This document shows positions 52,943-62,387 of a stretch of 64,000 bases of DNA, one piece after another. This DNA is from Mangrovibacterium diazotrophicum. GTDB lineage: Bacteria; Bacteroidota; Bacteroidia; Bacteroidales; Prolixibacteraceae. Positions within the stretch are counted from its first letter, which is position 1, and each line of letters opens with the position of its first letter. The stretch is taken from positions 1,847,320 to 1,911,319 of the forward strand of contig NZ_RAPN01000001.1 in NCBI RefSeq assembly GCF_003610535.1, read 5' to 3'. A program made the translations under genes and the position numbers. Below the pieces are notes generated by a model, which saw only the letters and a program-made list of their open reading frames with translations, searched no databases and was not told where the DNA came from.

Positions 52943-55900
52943 ATGAAAAGAACCTTGTTACGATCCCGTCATTATGGTCTAAAAAGATCATTAAAACTAA
53001 TGATGGTGGTTTTGGGACTATGCGCTATGACAACAGCGCAAGCAAGCAGTCCGGCGAACAAAACAGATCTGGTCGGCGAACAGCAAAATCAAGGCAAAGT
53101 TGTAAGCGGTACGGTTACCGATAGCAATGGCGAGCCTTTGATTGGTGTTGCCGTAGCCGTTGAAGGAACTTCGAAAGGACTTATTACTGACTTCGACGGT
53201 AACTTCAAACTGGAAGTTCCGGACGAAAACAGCGTATTGGTATTCTCTTTTGTCGGTTTCGAAACGCAAAAAGTGACCGTAGGACAACTTACAGAGATTG
53301 ATGTTGTGCTGAAAGACAACATCCAACAAGTTGACGAAGTAGTCGTTACAGCCCTTGGCATTAAGCGTGAAGCAAAAGCGCTGGGTTATGCTATGACTGA
53401 ACTGAAAGGTGATGACATCAACATCAACGCCATTAACCCGGTAGATGCACTCCAAGGTAAAGCTGCGGGTGTTGACGTATCTCAATCAGACGGTGGTATG
53501 TTCGGTTCTACAAGAATCCTGATCCGTGGAGCTTCGTCCCTAAATAGCAGTAGCAACAATCAGCCAATTTTTGTTGTCGATGGCGTAATTCTTGAGAACT
53601 CGACTGCAGATGCCGGAGATGCCGACTGGTCTTCAACATCTGGTGACTACGGTAACGAACTGAAAAACCTAAACCCTGACGACTTTGCTTCAGTATCTGT
53701 ATTGAAAGGTGCTCCTGCAACTGCACTTTACGGCTCCAGAGGTTTGAACGGTGCTGTGATCATTACAACAAAGAGTGGAAAAGCTCAAAAAGGTCTTGGA
53801 ATCTCTGTTTCGCAAACATTCGGAGTTGACTACGTATATAAGCAACCAGACCTTCAGAACGTTTATGGTGACGGTGCAATCTCGGGCTATGTTGACTACG
53901 GTGAAACTGATGACAGCGGCAGCTATTATGCATGGGGCAACCAGAGTCAGTTCTACCTGAATTCAAATGATGAAAAGAAATTTAACCAGTGGGGAACGGG
54001 ATTCGGACCTAAATTTGACGGCAGCTCAATCCTGGGTTACGACAACAAAATGACCACTTACAATGCGGTAAAAAACAACTACCGCGATATGTACGACCTC
54101 GGATTCAACACGAACACCAACGTAGCCATCCAGGGAGGAAACGACAAAACGACTTTCTATTCTTCTGTTTCTTACAAACACGCCAAAGGAACTTTAGGAA
54201 AGAACGAATTCAACCGTTTGTCTTTCCTGACAAAAGCTTCTCACAAACTTGCTGACAATGTATTGCTTGAAGCCAGCGTCAATTTTGCTGAGTCAACACC
54301 GAAAAATCCTCAGCCCAACATCGGGGAATACTTTATCAGCGGCACATTCGAACGTGAATACGATCCTTCTTATTACAAGAATAAATACAAAGGCACACAC
54401 GGAGGACTTGCAAACTCAAGCGTTGGCGACGAATATGCAAGCTACCCGGGCATTAGCTTATACTGGGCTTTAAACGAAAATTCTTCTATTCAAACGGAAA
54501 CATCGTTCCGCCCTGATCTGACTTTAACCATCGACCTGAACGACTGGTTGAAATGGAAATCGGAAGCGAACTACAACTACTATTATACCAATCGGGAAGT
54601 TAAAAACCCGAACTCTGGTATTAGCCGCACCTACGAGTTGGGAGCAGGTCAGTATTCAATGACTCAAACCACAAAAAAACAAACCAATGCAAATACCGCA
54701 TTGATGTTCAACAAAGATGTAAACGCTGATTTGAACGTTTCAGGTTTCGTCCGTGGTGAGTACTACGACAACACACAAACTTACATGTATACTTCTACCA
54801 GTGGTGGTTTGGTTGTCCCAGATCAGTACTTTATTGCAAACTCCGTCGACAATGCCGACTATGACTCCTATGTAACAGGGAAGAAAAGAATGCTTTCTGT
54901 TGCCGGTCAAGCAAGTGCTGCTTACAAAAACAGATTATTCCTCGATGTTACCGGACGTAATGACTGGTCATCAGCAATGGTTTATTCTGATGCAACAGGG
55001 ACCTATTCATACTTCTACCCTTCTGTTAGCCTTTCCGGAATCGTAAGCGACATGGTAGATTTGCCGGATTGGGTATCATTTGGTAAAGTTCGCCTGTCAT
55101 GGGCACAAGTTGGTAACGACACTAGAGCATATTTGATTAACTCGGCCTACTCGCTGAACTCGACCTATAAAGACGGTGACTACATTAGTTCTGAAGAACT
55201 TTCTTCAACCATGTATGAAACCAATCTTCAACCAGAAAAGAAAACATCTTGGGAACTTGGTTTAGACTGGAGATTCTTACAAAGCCGTGTAGGCATTGAT
55301 GCAACTTACTACAAGGAAAATACAAGAAATCAAATCATGTCTATTTCTGTTCCAAGTGTATCAGGCGTAAGCAGCCAGTTGGTTAACGCTGGTAACATGC
55401 AAAACAGTGGTATTGAGATTGCCTTGCACACAACGCCAATTAACAATGGCGACTGGAACTGGGATGTTGATTTCACCTACACACGCAACCAAAACAAAAT
55501 CATCTCACTGCACGAGAACGTAGCAGACTACATTTTGCTGGATGGTTACACCAACTATGGTAACTATCGCATCGGATCGGTTGCAAAAGTTGGTGGTGCC
55601 TATGGTACTTTGATGACCGACTCAAAAGCAAAATTAGACGCAACAACTGGTCTTCCATTGCTTTCATGGTCAGATACTCGTCGCTTTGCGTACATGTCTC
55701 GTAGCGGAGAAGAAGAAGAAATCGGTTCTGTAAATCCAGACTTCCTGGGATCTGTTTCATCATCTTTACGCTACAAAAACTTCACTCTGAGCGTTGGTTT
55801 GGATATGCGCTTTGGGGGATATGTTGCTTCTTACGGTAGCAAATACGGTACAGCTTATGGCTATACCGAAGCATCTTTGAAATATTCTGCACCTGAATAC

Positions 55901-56395
55901 GGCGGTATTACCTGGACTTCTCAGTACGACAACCAGACATATTCTGACGGTGTTGTACCTGAAGGTATTTTTGCCGGAGGAACAAGCATTACTCTCCCTA
56001 GTGGTTCTTCTTATACTGTTGCCGACGGTGGTGAAACCTACGCAGCCCTTTACGAAAAAGGCGTTATTGAGCCAACTCATGCTTCTGCCTGGACCTATTT
56101 CAAAAACAGTTGGAGCAGAGGTGTTGTAAACGACGACTGGGTGAAAGAATTGAACTACATTTCTCTTCGTCAAGTTTCGCTTTCATACAACTGCTCTAAA
56201 CAATTCGCCAGCAAAATCGGCGCAAAAAGCCTGGGCTTCAAACTATCAGGACATAACTTGGGGTACTTGTTAAATACTGCTCCCGGTGGCGAAAACCCGG
56301 AATCAGTTCGTGGAACAACAGCGTACTCATTCCGCATGCGTTCATACTCTGCTTTTACAGCAAGCTACATGTTCTCAATTAATGCTTCATTCTGA
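52943..56395 (+). CDS. SusC/RagA family TonB-dependent outer membrane receptor
   Basis: The 1150-residue protein is a TonB-dependent transporter that pairs with the SusD-like protein next door. A signal-like N terminus (VVLGLCAMTTAQA) leads into a CarboxypepD_reg-like domain (SGTVTDSNGEPLIGVAVAVE near residue 55), the TonB/plug segment (QQVDEVVVTALGIKRE), the plug motif IRGASSLN and VLKGAPATALYGSRG, and the beta-barrel to the C-terminal strand ending SINASF. It imports a glycan or other large solute. No glycosidase gene is adjacent, so the substrate is unknown. Confidence 0.95.
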   Translation: MKRTLLRSRHYGLKRSLKLMMVVLGLCAMTTAQASSPANKTDLVGEQQNQGKVVSGTVTDSNGEPLIGVAVAVEGTSKGLITDFDGNFKLEVPDENSVLVFSFVGFETQKVTVGQLTEIDVVLKDNIQQVDEVVVTALGIKREAKALGYAMTELKGDDININAINPVDALQGKAAGVDVSQSDGGMFGSTRILIRGASSLNSSSNNQPIFVVDGVILENSTADAGDADWSSTSGDYGNELKNLNPDDFASVSVLKGAPATALYGSRGLNGAVIITTKSGKAQKGLGISVSQTFGVDYVYKQPDLQNVYGDGAISGYVDYGETDDSGSYYAWGNQSQFYLNSNDEKKFNQWGTGFGPKFDGSSILGYDNKMTTYNAVKNNYRDMYDLGFNTNTNVAIQGGNDKTTFYSSVSYKHAKGTLGKNEFNRLSFLTKASHKLADNVLLEASVNFAESTPKNPQPNIGEYFISGTFEREYDPSYYKNKYKGTHGGLANSSVGDEYASYPGISLYWALNENSSIQTETSFRPDLTLTIDLNDWLKWKSEANYNYYYTNREVKNPNSGISRTYELGAGQYSMTQTTKKQTNANTALMFNKDVNADLNVSGFVRGEYYDNTQTYMYTSTSGGLVVPDQYFIANSVDNADYDSYVTGKKRMLSVAGQASAAYKNRLFLDVTGRNDWSSAMVYSDATGTYSYFYPSVSLSGIVSDMVDLPDWVSFGKVRLSWAQVGNDTRAYLINSAYSLNSTYKDGDYISSEELSSTMYETNLQPEKKTSWELGLDWRFLQSRVGIDATYYKENTRNQIMSISVPSVSGVSSQLVNAGNMQNSGIEIALHTTPINNGDWNWDVDFTYTRNQNKIISLHENVADYILLDGYTNYGNYRIGSVAKVGGAYGTLMTDSKAKLDATTGLPLLSWSDTRRFAYMSRSGEEEEIGSVNPDFLGSVSSSLRYKNFTLSVGLDMRFGGYVASYGSKYGTAYGYTEASLKYSAPEYGGITWTSQYDNQTYSDGVVPEGIFAGGTSITLPSGSSYTVADGGETYAALYEKGVIEPTHASAWTYFKNSWSRGVVNDDWVKELNYISLRQVSLSYNCSKQFASKIGAKSLGFKLSGHNLGYLLNTAPGGENPESVRGTTAYSFRMRSYSAFTASYMFSINASF

Positions 56396-56420
56396 TAACT
56401 AAGTTCTCGACTTTAAAACA

Positions 56421-58319
56421 ATGAATATGAATTACAAAAAAATAGCAGCGATGACAGTGATTGCGGCCTCTGCACTATCCTTTAACGGATGTCGCGACAA
56501 ATTCGCTGAAATAAACTCAGATCCCGCATCTGTTTCCACAGGGGACGTTAACTTTCTGTTCACTCAGGCAGAGCTCAACTTTGAGCCGTCTGGTTATACA
56601 TTCTGGTTTTACAACGCACCCATGATGTACAAATGGGGCGAGGTTGGTATCGGCTCTAGCGGCTATTCTTCAACTTACCAGGAGACCACCGAATATGGCA
56701 GTCAGGGTTCTCAAACGTTGAACGTTCTGAACTATGCCAGAGATATGGAATACCTGGTTAGTCAAATGTCAGAGGAAGACGCTGCAACCTACCAAAACCA
56801 ACTTGCAGCAGCAAGAATCCTGTGTATCTACCTGGGGATCTTCGACACCGACATGTACGGAGATATGCCTTACAGCGAAGCTTCTCTGGCCCGTTACACC
56901 AGTCCATCGTTGTTGACACCGGCTTATGACACCGTTGAAGACTTGTACACCGGATGGTTGGAAGATCTTGAAACATACATGACGACTTTAGCAACATCTG
57001 AAGATCAAACCTGGATTGCAAAGCAAGATATCATCTACGGTGCTGATGCTACAAAATGGGCTAAATTGGCGAACTCTCTTCGTTTGAAAATTGCTGTTCG
57101 CCTGCTTTCACAAGATAAAGCAAAAGCATTGGAGATTGCTCAGGCAGTCGCTGAAAGTTCAGTTGGTGTGATTGACGGAAGCGATGATGATTTCCTTTTC
57201 AACAAAGCTTCTGCCGGTTCTGATGATGGTGATGCAACTTACCACTTTGGTAACTCTATTACAACAATCTATCCGACACAAATGGTTACCAATTTCATGA
57301 TTGAAAACCAAGACCCTCGTGTTCGTTTCTTCTTCACCAAGAATGATTACAACTCAACAGTAGTACAAGCATTCTTTGACCAAGGAGTAGACTTGCCATC
57401 TTTTGTTTCTGATAATGTTGAATACACTGAAGATGCAGAAGGTAACAAAACGTTCACAGGATGGAAAGGTCTGGGCGAACCTTGGGTACGCTACTATGGT
57501 ATGCCAACTGTCATGAACGCAAACCAGGATAGTCAATACGACGGTTATTTCAAGACAACTCCTTATACTCTGGTAAACTCAGCTGGCGATGTTGAATACA
57601 ACTATACCGCAACGTCATACATTAACCCAGAGATGATCCAGGGGCGTTATGACTATACTGTTCCAAATGCACCGGATGATACACCAGTAACTGACACAAA
57701 CGAAAACCCTTGGTATGGTATGTACATGTCAACCGCAGAGGTTAATCTTTATTTTGCCGAGTTGTCGTTATTGGGTGCAACGCTCCCAAGCAGTGCCCAA
57801 GACTACTACGAAAAAGCTGTTGAGGCATCAGTTGAAGAATACGATCGTTTGGCGAACCTGAACCAGATTCCATACTATGGAACAACATACGGTTACGACC
57901 CATACGACAAAGAAATCGACCTGCAAGATGGCGAAATCGCAACGATGATGGCCATGCCTAACGTTGAGTTTACAGGAACTACTGCTGAGAAACTGGAAAA
58001 AGTATATGTACAGGAAATCCTGCATTTCATGTTTGCTCCAACTGATCAGTTTGTTGCTGTTCGTCGTTCTGGAGTACCAACCAGAACAAGTGAATTCTTC
58101 CAATGGACTGACTACACAGAACCAGCATACACAGAAATTCCTCGTCGTTTTGAAGTACTTGTTCCGTCGGTTACCGACATCATGTACGAAATCAAAACCG
58201 AAGCTTACGCAAGCCAAGGATTTACTGCTGGTACCGGTATCGCAACCAGCTTGCTGAACAGCGAACGGGTATGGCAAGACCTGAATGCTCCGAACTTTGG
58301 AGAAGGTCCTAACAATTAA
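56421..58319 (+). CDS. SusD/RagB family outer membrane lipoprotein
   Basis: The 632-residue protein has a lipoprotein signal (AASALSFNGC) and belongs to the SusD/RagB group, probably the SusD-like_2 subfamily (NSDPASVSTGDVNFLFTQAE near residue 35; GEVGIGSSG). SusD proteins cap the SusC barrel and bind substrate at the surface. The first Met could be at 56421 or 56427; the difference is two residues. It follows SusC by 25 bases and a strong terminator closes the pair. Confidence 0.93.
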   Translation: MNMNYKKIAAMTVIAASALSFNGCRDKFAEINSDPASVSTGDVNFLFTQAELNFEPSGYTFWFYNAPMMYKWGEVGIGSSGYSSTYQETTEYGSQGSQTLNVLNYARDMEYLVSQMSEEDAATYQNQLAAARILCIYLGIFDTDMYGDMPYSEASLARYTSPSLLTPAYDTVEDLYTGWLEDLETYMTTLATSEDQTWIAKQDIIYGADATKWAKLANSLRLKIAVRLLSQDKAKALEIAQAVAESSVGVIDGSDDDFLFNKASAGSDDGDATYHFGNSITTIYPTQMVTNFMIENQDPRVRFFFTKNDYNSTVVQAFFDQGVDLPSFVSDNVEYTEDAEGNKTFTGWKGLGEPWVRYYGMPTVMNANQDSQYDGYFKTTPYTLVNSAGDVEYNYTATSYINPEMIQGRYDYTVPNAPDDTPVTDTNENPWYGMYMSTAEVNLYFAELSLLGATLPSSAQDYYEKAVEASVEEYDRLANLNQIPYYGTTYGYDPYDKEIDLQDGEIATMMAMPNVEFTGTTAEKLEKVYVQEILHFMFAPTDQFVAVRRSGVPTRTSEFFQWTDYTEPAYTEIPRRFEVLVPSVTDIMYEIKTEAYASQGFTAGTGIATSLLNSERVWQDLNAPNFGEGPNN

Positions 58320-58352
58320 TTTGAATAGCCATACGCTATCATTCAATCTATA

Positions 58353-58389
58353 GAAAGGTTGCAAGTCTGTTTTTGACTTGCAACCTTTT
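58353..58389 (+). terminator. Strong terminator of the SusCD operon
   Basis: AAAGGTTGCAAGTC and GACTTGCAACCTTT form a 14-bp perfect stem (58354-58367 and 58375-58388). It closes the SusCD operon 34 bases after the SusD stop. Confidence 0.85.
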
Positions 58390-58558
58390 CATTAGAAAAC
58401 AATCAAATATAAGTATTCGGAATCACAAAAGTCAAGGTAATAATTCAACAAAAGCTGTTATGCCCACCCCTTCATTCTTCCCAAGTAGAAATGCCTTTAC
58501 ACTAGCTTTTCAGTGAAGAAATTATTCATTACTTTCGTGAACCTGCTAAAGTGAACTT

Positions 58559-59791
58559 ATGTCGCCACAATCCCTAAAAAATCCTGCCAACCAAGCTTTG
58601 AGTGAGCTGAAGCGTCACAAGCTACGCATGCAAATCATCCGGTTGCTTTACAAAAAGAGCCCGCAATCGGCCGCTCACTTGTGTAAAAAGGTCAACATAA
58701 GCCTTCCTTCAGCACGCAGTATTCTGAATGAATTAATTGAAGAAAAAGTTGTCTTCATCACCGGAACGGGTGAATCGAGCGGAGGACGGAAACCTGTTTT
58801 GTACAGTTTGAACGGCGAGGCATTCTACATTATGGCTGTCGAGATGGACCAGTACAAAGCCAAAGCAATCTTCCTGAATTGCCTGAATGAAACGTCAGGT
58901 GCTCCCGTCGAATTTGAGACGAACATCAACGATCCCGAATTTATCTTCAAACTGGAACAAGCCTTCAACCAACTGCAACAGGATTCCGGTGTCAACAAAT
59001 CGCGAATTCACGCCATCGGAATCGGCATGCCTGGTTTGATTGACCCCAAAAACGGAATCAACCAAACCATCAAAGATCCCGAAAAGCAAAATATTGCAGA
59101 GCGGGTTTCGCGTCATTTTGGATTGGCAACTTACATTGAAAACGACGCCCGTATGCAAACCATGGGTGAATTTGTTTTCGGGAAAGCCAAAAACACACGC
59201 AACACCCTGGTCATTAACTGGAGCTGGGGACTTGGTTTAGGGATGATTATCAACGGCGAAATTTTTGAGGGCAGCAACGGCTGCTCGGGCGAATTCAGTC
59301 ATATCCGCATTGTCGAGGATGGAGATCTTTGTGAATGCGGGAAACGAGGTTGTCTGCAAACGATTGCCGGTGCACGTCACCTACTCGACCTAGCCAGACA
59401 AGCCGTTAACGACGAAAACATTTCTCAACTCACCAACGATTTCATCGGACGAACCGACGAACTTACCGTCAAAGACATTATTGCCAGCGCGATCAAAGGC
59501 GACGAGTTATCCATCAATCTGATCAACACCATCGGTAAAAATATGGCCTGGGGGCTATCCATCCTCATTCAGCTTTACAACCCGGAGCTAATCCTACTTA
59601 GCGGACCACTTTCCGTGCCGAAACAATACCTGCAGGTAACCATCCAACAAGCCCTGCAACAATATTGCCTCAGCAACATCCTCTCCAATGTTAAGATCGA
59701 AATCTCGGAACTGGCTGAAAATTCAGGCCTAAAAGGGACCGGAGTTATGGTCTTCAAAAATCTCTTCAACCAACAAGACGCTGTCATCTAG
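58559..59791 (+). CDS. ROK family transcriptional regulator
   Basis: The 410-residue protein has an N-terminal winged-helix (QIIRLLYKKSPQSAAHLCKK near residue 25) and a C-terminal ROK sugar-kinase-like domain. The ROK signature with zinc ligands is present in GDLCECGKRGCLQT near 255, along with IGIGMPGLIDP near 155 and ENDARMQTMGEF near 192. NagC/Mlc-type proteins in this family repress sugar genes. It follows the SusCD pair after 239 bases; whether it controls that operon is inferred from position. Confidence 0.93.
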   Translation: MSPQSLKNPANQALSELKRHKLRMQIIRLLYKKSPQSAAHLCKKVNISLPSARSILNELIEEKVVFITGTGESSGGRKPVLYSLNGEAFYIMAVEMDQYKAKAIFLNCLNETSGAPVEFETNINDPEFIFKLEQAFNQLQQDSGVNKSRIHAIGIGMPGLIDPKNGINQTIKDPEKQNIAERVSRHFGLATYIENDARMQTMGEFVFGKAKNTRNTLVINWSWGLGLGMIINGEIFEGSNGCSGEFSHIRIVEDGDLCECGKRGCLQTIAGARHLLDLARQAVNDENISQLTNDFIGRTDELTVKDIIASAIKGDELSINLINTIGKNMAWGLSILIQLYNPELILLSGPLSVPKQYLQVTIQQALQQYCLSNILSNVKIEISELAENSGLKGTGVMVFKNLFNQQDAVI

Positions 59792-59845
59792 CAACTTCCC
59801 ACAAAAATACATTCCCCATGTAATGAATTCCTGAGCCGCTCGTCT

Positions 59846-59853
59846 TACCTTTG
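59846..59853 (+). promoter_or_regulatory. Bacteroidota -7 promoter element for the ECF sigma operon
   Basis: TACCTTTG matches TAnnTTTG and lies 26 bases before the ATG of the sigma factor gene. No -33 element is obvious. Confidence 0.5.
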
Positions 59854-59879
59854 AAACAAACAGAGAAACAAACAAGCGG

Positions 59880-60386
59880 ATGCTAGCCAGCGAATTTAAA
59901 ACAAAGGTACTCCCGCTCAGTAACAAGCTGATGCGTTTTGCCACACAAATGTTGCACGATGAAGAACAAGCGCGCGACATTATTCAGGATGTATTCCTGA
60001 AACTCTGGCAAAAGAAAGACTCGTTGCGGGAGGTCGACAACATGGAAGCCTTTGCCATGCGCATGACCCGCAACCGCTGTCTGGATCTGTTTAAAGCGAA
60101 AAAGCCGGTTTTGGCCGAGGATGATTTTCTAAAACGAAATAGTACCGAAAGCCGCGACCTGCAAAACGAAATTGAACTATCGGAGTCGGCCTTGCTCGTT
60201 CGGAAATTAATCCGGAATTTACCCGACATTCAACGAACAGTGATGCACCTGCGAGACATTGAGCAATACGAATACGAAGAAATTGCCCAAATGACCGACC
60301 TGACCGTAAATACCATCCGCGTCAATTTATCAAGGGCTCGGAAAAAAGTGAGGGATGAATTAATTAAAAGAGAGTATGGAAACTAA
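59880..60386 (+). CDS. ECF-type RNA polymerase sigma factor
   Basis: The 168-residue protein has the two sigma-70 family regions. Region 2 includes LMRFATQMLHDEEQARDIIQ near residue 18 and DNMEAFAMRMTRN; region 4 includes LPDIQRTVMHLRDIEQYEYE near 117 and IRVNLSRARKKVRDELI. It is a small extracytoplasmic-type sigma factor. It overlaps the next gene by 11 bases, so a sigma/anti-sigma pair is likely. Confidence 0.95.
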   Translation: MLASEFKTKVLPLSNKLMRFATQMLHDEEQARDIIQDVFLKLWQKKDSLREVDNMEAFAMRMTRNRCLDLFKAKKPVLAEDDFLKRNSTESRDLQNEIELSESALLVRKLIRNLPDIQRTVMHLRDIEQYEYEEIAQMTDLTVNTIRVNLSRARKKVRDELIKREYGN

Positions 60387-60921
60387 CAAAATAAAAGAAT
60401 TGCTGGAACGCTACTTCGAAGGGCAAAGCAGTCTGGAGGAAGAACAGTTGCTCCACAGGTATTTTGCTTCAGCAGAAGTCGACGCCGAGCTTCGTCCATA
60501 CAAAGAGTTGTTTGGTAGCCTGGACGAACTTCAACAAGATCGGGATTCAGTTTTGGAGGATGACCTGATGGACTTCATCCTCGAAAGTGAACACAAGGAA
60601 AAGAACAAATTACGTTTCCTGTGGCAAGCCGTTAGCTCTGTTGCAGCAATCCTAATCGTCGCACTGTTGGTTTTCAACTGGCAACAAAGCGATACCAAGT
60701 GGGAAGATACCTACAGCGATCCGAACATGGCGTACACTGAGGCCAGCAAAACCCTGCAATATGTTGCCGGGAAGTACCTGGCCGGAATGGAACAACTGAA
60801 ACCCATGGGCAAAATAAACCAGGCTGTCAAGCCACTCGACAACGGACTTCAATCCGTGAATAAAGGATTCCGCGAAGTGGAATCACTGCAACAGATTCAT
60901 AAAAAACTAAAACAAGAATAG
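60376..60921 (+). CDS. Putative anti-sigma factor, single-pass membrane protein
   Basis: The 181-residue protein begins with a charged cytoplasmic part (METNKIKELLERYFEGQSSL) and has one membrane helix near residues 78-96 (VSSVAAILIVALLVFNW). This matches membrane-bound anti-sigma factors of Bacteroidota; the N-terminal domain would hold the sigma factor and the outer part (about 85 residues) is short and lacks a FecR domain. The start overlaps the sigma gene by 11 bases. Function is inferred from context and topology. Confidence 0.7.
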   Translation: METNKIKELLERYFEGQSSLEEEQLLHRYFASAEVDAELRPYKELFGSLDELQQDRDSVLEDDLMDFILESEHKEKNKLRFLWQAVSSVAAILIVALLVFNWQQSDTKWEDTYSDPNMAYTEASKTLQYVAGKYLAGMEQLKPMGKINQAVKPLDNGLQSVNKGFREVESLQQIHKKLKQE

Positions 60922-60923
60922 CT

Positions 60924-61436
60924 ATGAAAGCAACTATGAAATCCATCTTTCGCGCAATGATCTTCGTTCTGCTGCTGGCCCCCATCGCAGCAATGGCACA
61001 GAAGAGCCCGGTGGATAAACTATTCGAAAAATATGCCAACCGCGATGGCATTACAACGGTGAACATCAGTGGCGCATTGCTGTCGTTTGCAGCACAAGCC
61101 GATGGCAACTCGGCCGAAGCCGACATGATCTCTAAGCTGAAAGGAATTCGGATTCTAACGGTTGAAGACAGCGAGCTTAACAAACAGCTCGATTTCTTCA
61201 AAGAAATGGAAGGCGATAGTTTCTTTAAAAATAACAATTACGAATCGCTGATGGAAATCACCGACAAAGATGAAATTGTACGGTTCTATGCCCGCAAAGC
61301 CGACGGCGGCAAATTCTCCGAGTTGTTGCTTATCGTTGGAGGCGATGAAAATACACTCATCAGCATCCAGGGGTTGATTGACCCCGCCAACATCGGAAAG
61401 ATTACCGGAGCACTCGATATCGACATCAACCCATAA
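60924..61436 (+). CDS. DUF4252 family secreted protein
   Basis: The 170-residue protein has a signal peptide (AMIFVLLLAPIAAMAQ) and the DUF4252 pattern (KLFEKYANRDGITTVNISGA near residue 33). The family is found almost only in Bacteroidota and has no known activity. It starts 2 bases after the putative anti-sigma gene, giving a three-gene unit. A role as the signal or target of the sigma factor is an attractive but unproven idea. Confidence 0.85.
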   Translation: MKATMKSIFRAMIFVLLLAPIAAMAQKSPVDKLFEKYANRDGITTVNISGALLSFAAQADGNSAEADMISKLKGIRILTVEDSELNKQLDFFKEMEGDSFFKNNNYESLMEITDKDEIVRFYARKADGGKFSELLLIVGGDENTLISIQGLIDPANIGKITGALDIDINP

Positions 61437-61457
61437 CAATATTCAGGACACAACAGC

Positions 61458-61500
61458 AAAGAGCAATTTCTGAAAGGGGGTTGCTTTTTCTTTTTTATTT
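61458..61500 (+). terminator. Terminator of the sigma/DUF4252 operon
   Basis: AAAGAGCAA (61458-61466) pairs with TTGCTTTTT (61481-61489) with one wobble, followed by CTTTTTT. Confidence 0.7.
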
Positions 61501-61554
61501 TCTGCTGTTAACTTCCGTTGTGAGCCTGGTTATATGGAATCAGTCAAAATAATT

Positions 61555-61562
61555 TATTTTTG
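61555..61562 (+). promoter_or_regulatory. Bacteroidota -7 promoter element for the DUF432-like/mscS operon
   Basis: TATTTTTG matches TAnnTTTG and lies 22 bases before the preferred ATG at 61585. It makes an earlier in-frame ATG at 61534 unlikely, as that codon would be upstream of the transcript start. Confidence 0.55.
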
Positions 61563-61584
61563 TGTGAAGCATTTAAATAATCCC

Positions 61585-62376
61585 ATGCCAAGACAAAAAA
61601 ACATTTGGGGGAAACACGAAGGAAAACTGAATCAACAAATTCAGTTTGAAAGTGGATTTTGTTCCCTGCAACTTAAATATTTTACCGGTGGCTGGTCTGT
61701 GGTCCAGCAAAAAAAAGCGGAACCTGTTGCCGAGGCGACCTTCCAGATCCTGAATGAAGATACAAATTTGCCGGATGCGCATTTGTTTCAAACGGGCCGA
61801 TCGGCAAACCTGTTCATTCAACCTGCTTTGCCTCCGAAGTCGGTCGTATTCCGGGGTAACAAAAAGATTATCATCCGCCCGCACCAAACCCTGCGAATTT
61901 ACATCGCCACGCCGATCTACATTCAGCTCTACTACAAGCAAGTTGATGCCGATCATTTTTTGGCAGAATACGAAACCGAGCGCATCACCGACACCTGGTT
62001 TGGCGAACCCGACAGCGGATCACCGGCATTTTCAGTTGGCTCGCGCTTCGCGACTACCCCGGAAGAACTGGATGCAACCAAATATGAAATCATCGTGCCT
62101 GTCAACATCCAGAACAATACTACACAATTGTTGGATCTTCAGCGCCTGCTAATCCGCGTGGAGCTGATGAATGTTTACCTGGTCGGTGATCACCTCATGG
62201 CTGATCTGGAAACCATCGAATTCAAAGGACAGGGACAGGTCGGCAATCTTCACTTCTCGACCGACAAAGCCGTGCATGGTAGCTCGCCACTGCTCATCAG
62301 CAAAGCACGACAGGCGTCGAACCGAACCATTTTGGGACACAGTTTCCATTTTATTAAACAAATGACCCAGCTTTAA
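61585..62376 (+). CDS. DUF432-like protein paired with an MscS channel
   Basis: The 263-residue protein (from the ATG at 61585) has no signal peptide or membrane helix. The start MPRQKNIWGKHEGKL, the FTGGWSVV segment near residue 38 and long beta-rich regions (IIIRPHQTLRIYIATPIYIQ near 95) recall DUF432 proteins, which are often encoded with MscS-like channels. I identified the family from memory of the pattern, so it is moderately secure. The MscS gene starts 11 bases after its stop, which supports a joint role, perhaps in channel gating or osmotic response (inference). Confidence 0.55.
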   Translation: MPRQKNIWGKHEGKLNQQIQFESGFCSLQLKYFTGGWSVVQQKKAEPVAEATFQILNEDTNLPDAHLFQTGRSANLFIQPALPPKSVVFRGNKKIIIRPHQTLRIYIATPIYIQLYYKQVDADHFLAEYETERITDTWFGEPDSGSPAFSVGSRFATTPEELDATKYEIIVPVNIQNNTTQLLDLQRLLIRVELMNVYLVGDHLMADLETIEFKGQGQVGNLHFSTDKAVHGSSPLLISKARQASNRTILGHSFHFIKQMTQL

Positions 62377-62387
62377 TCACTTGAACT

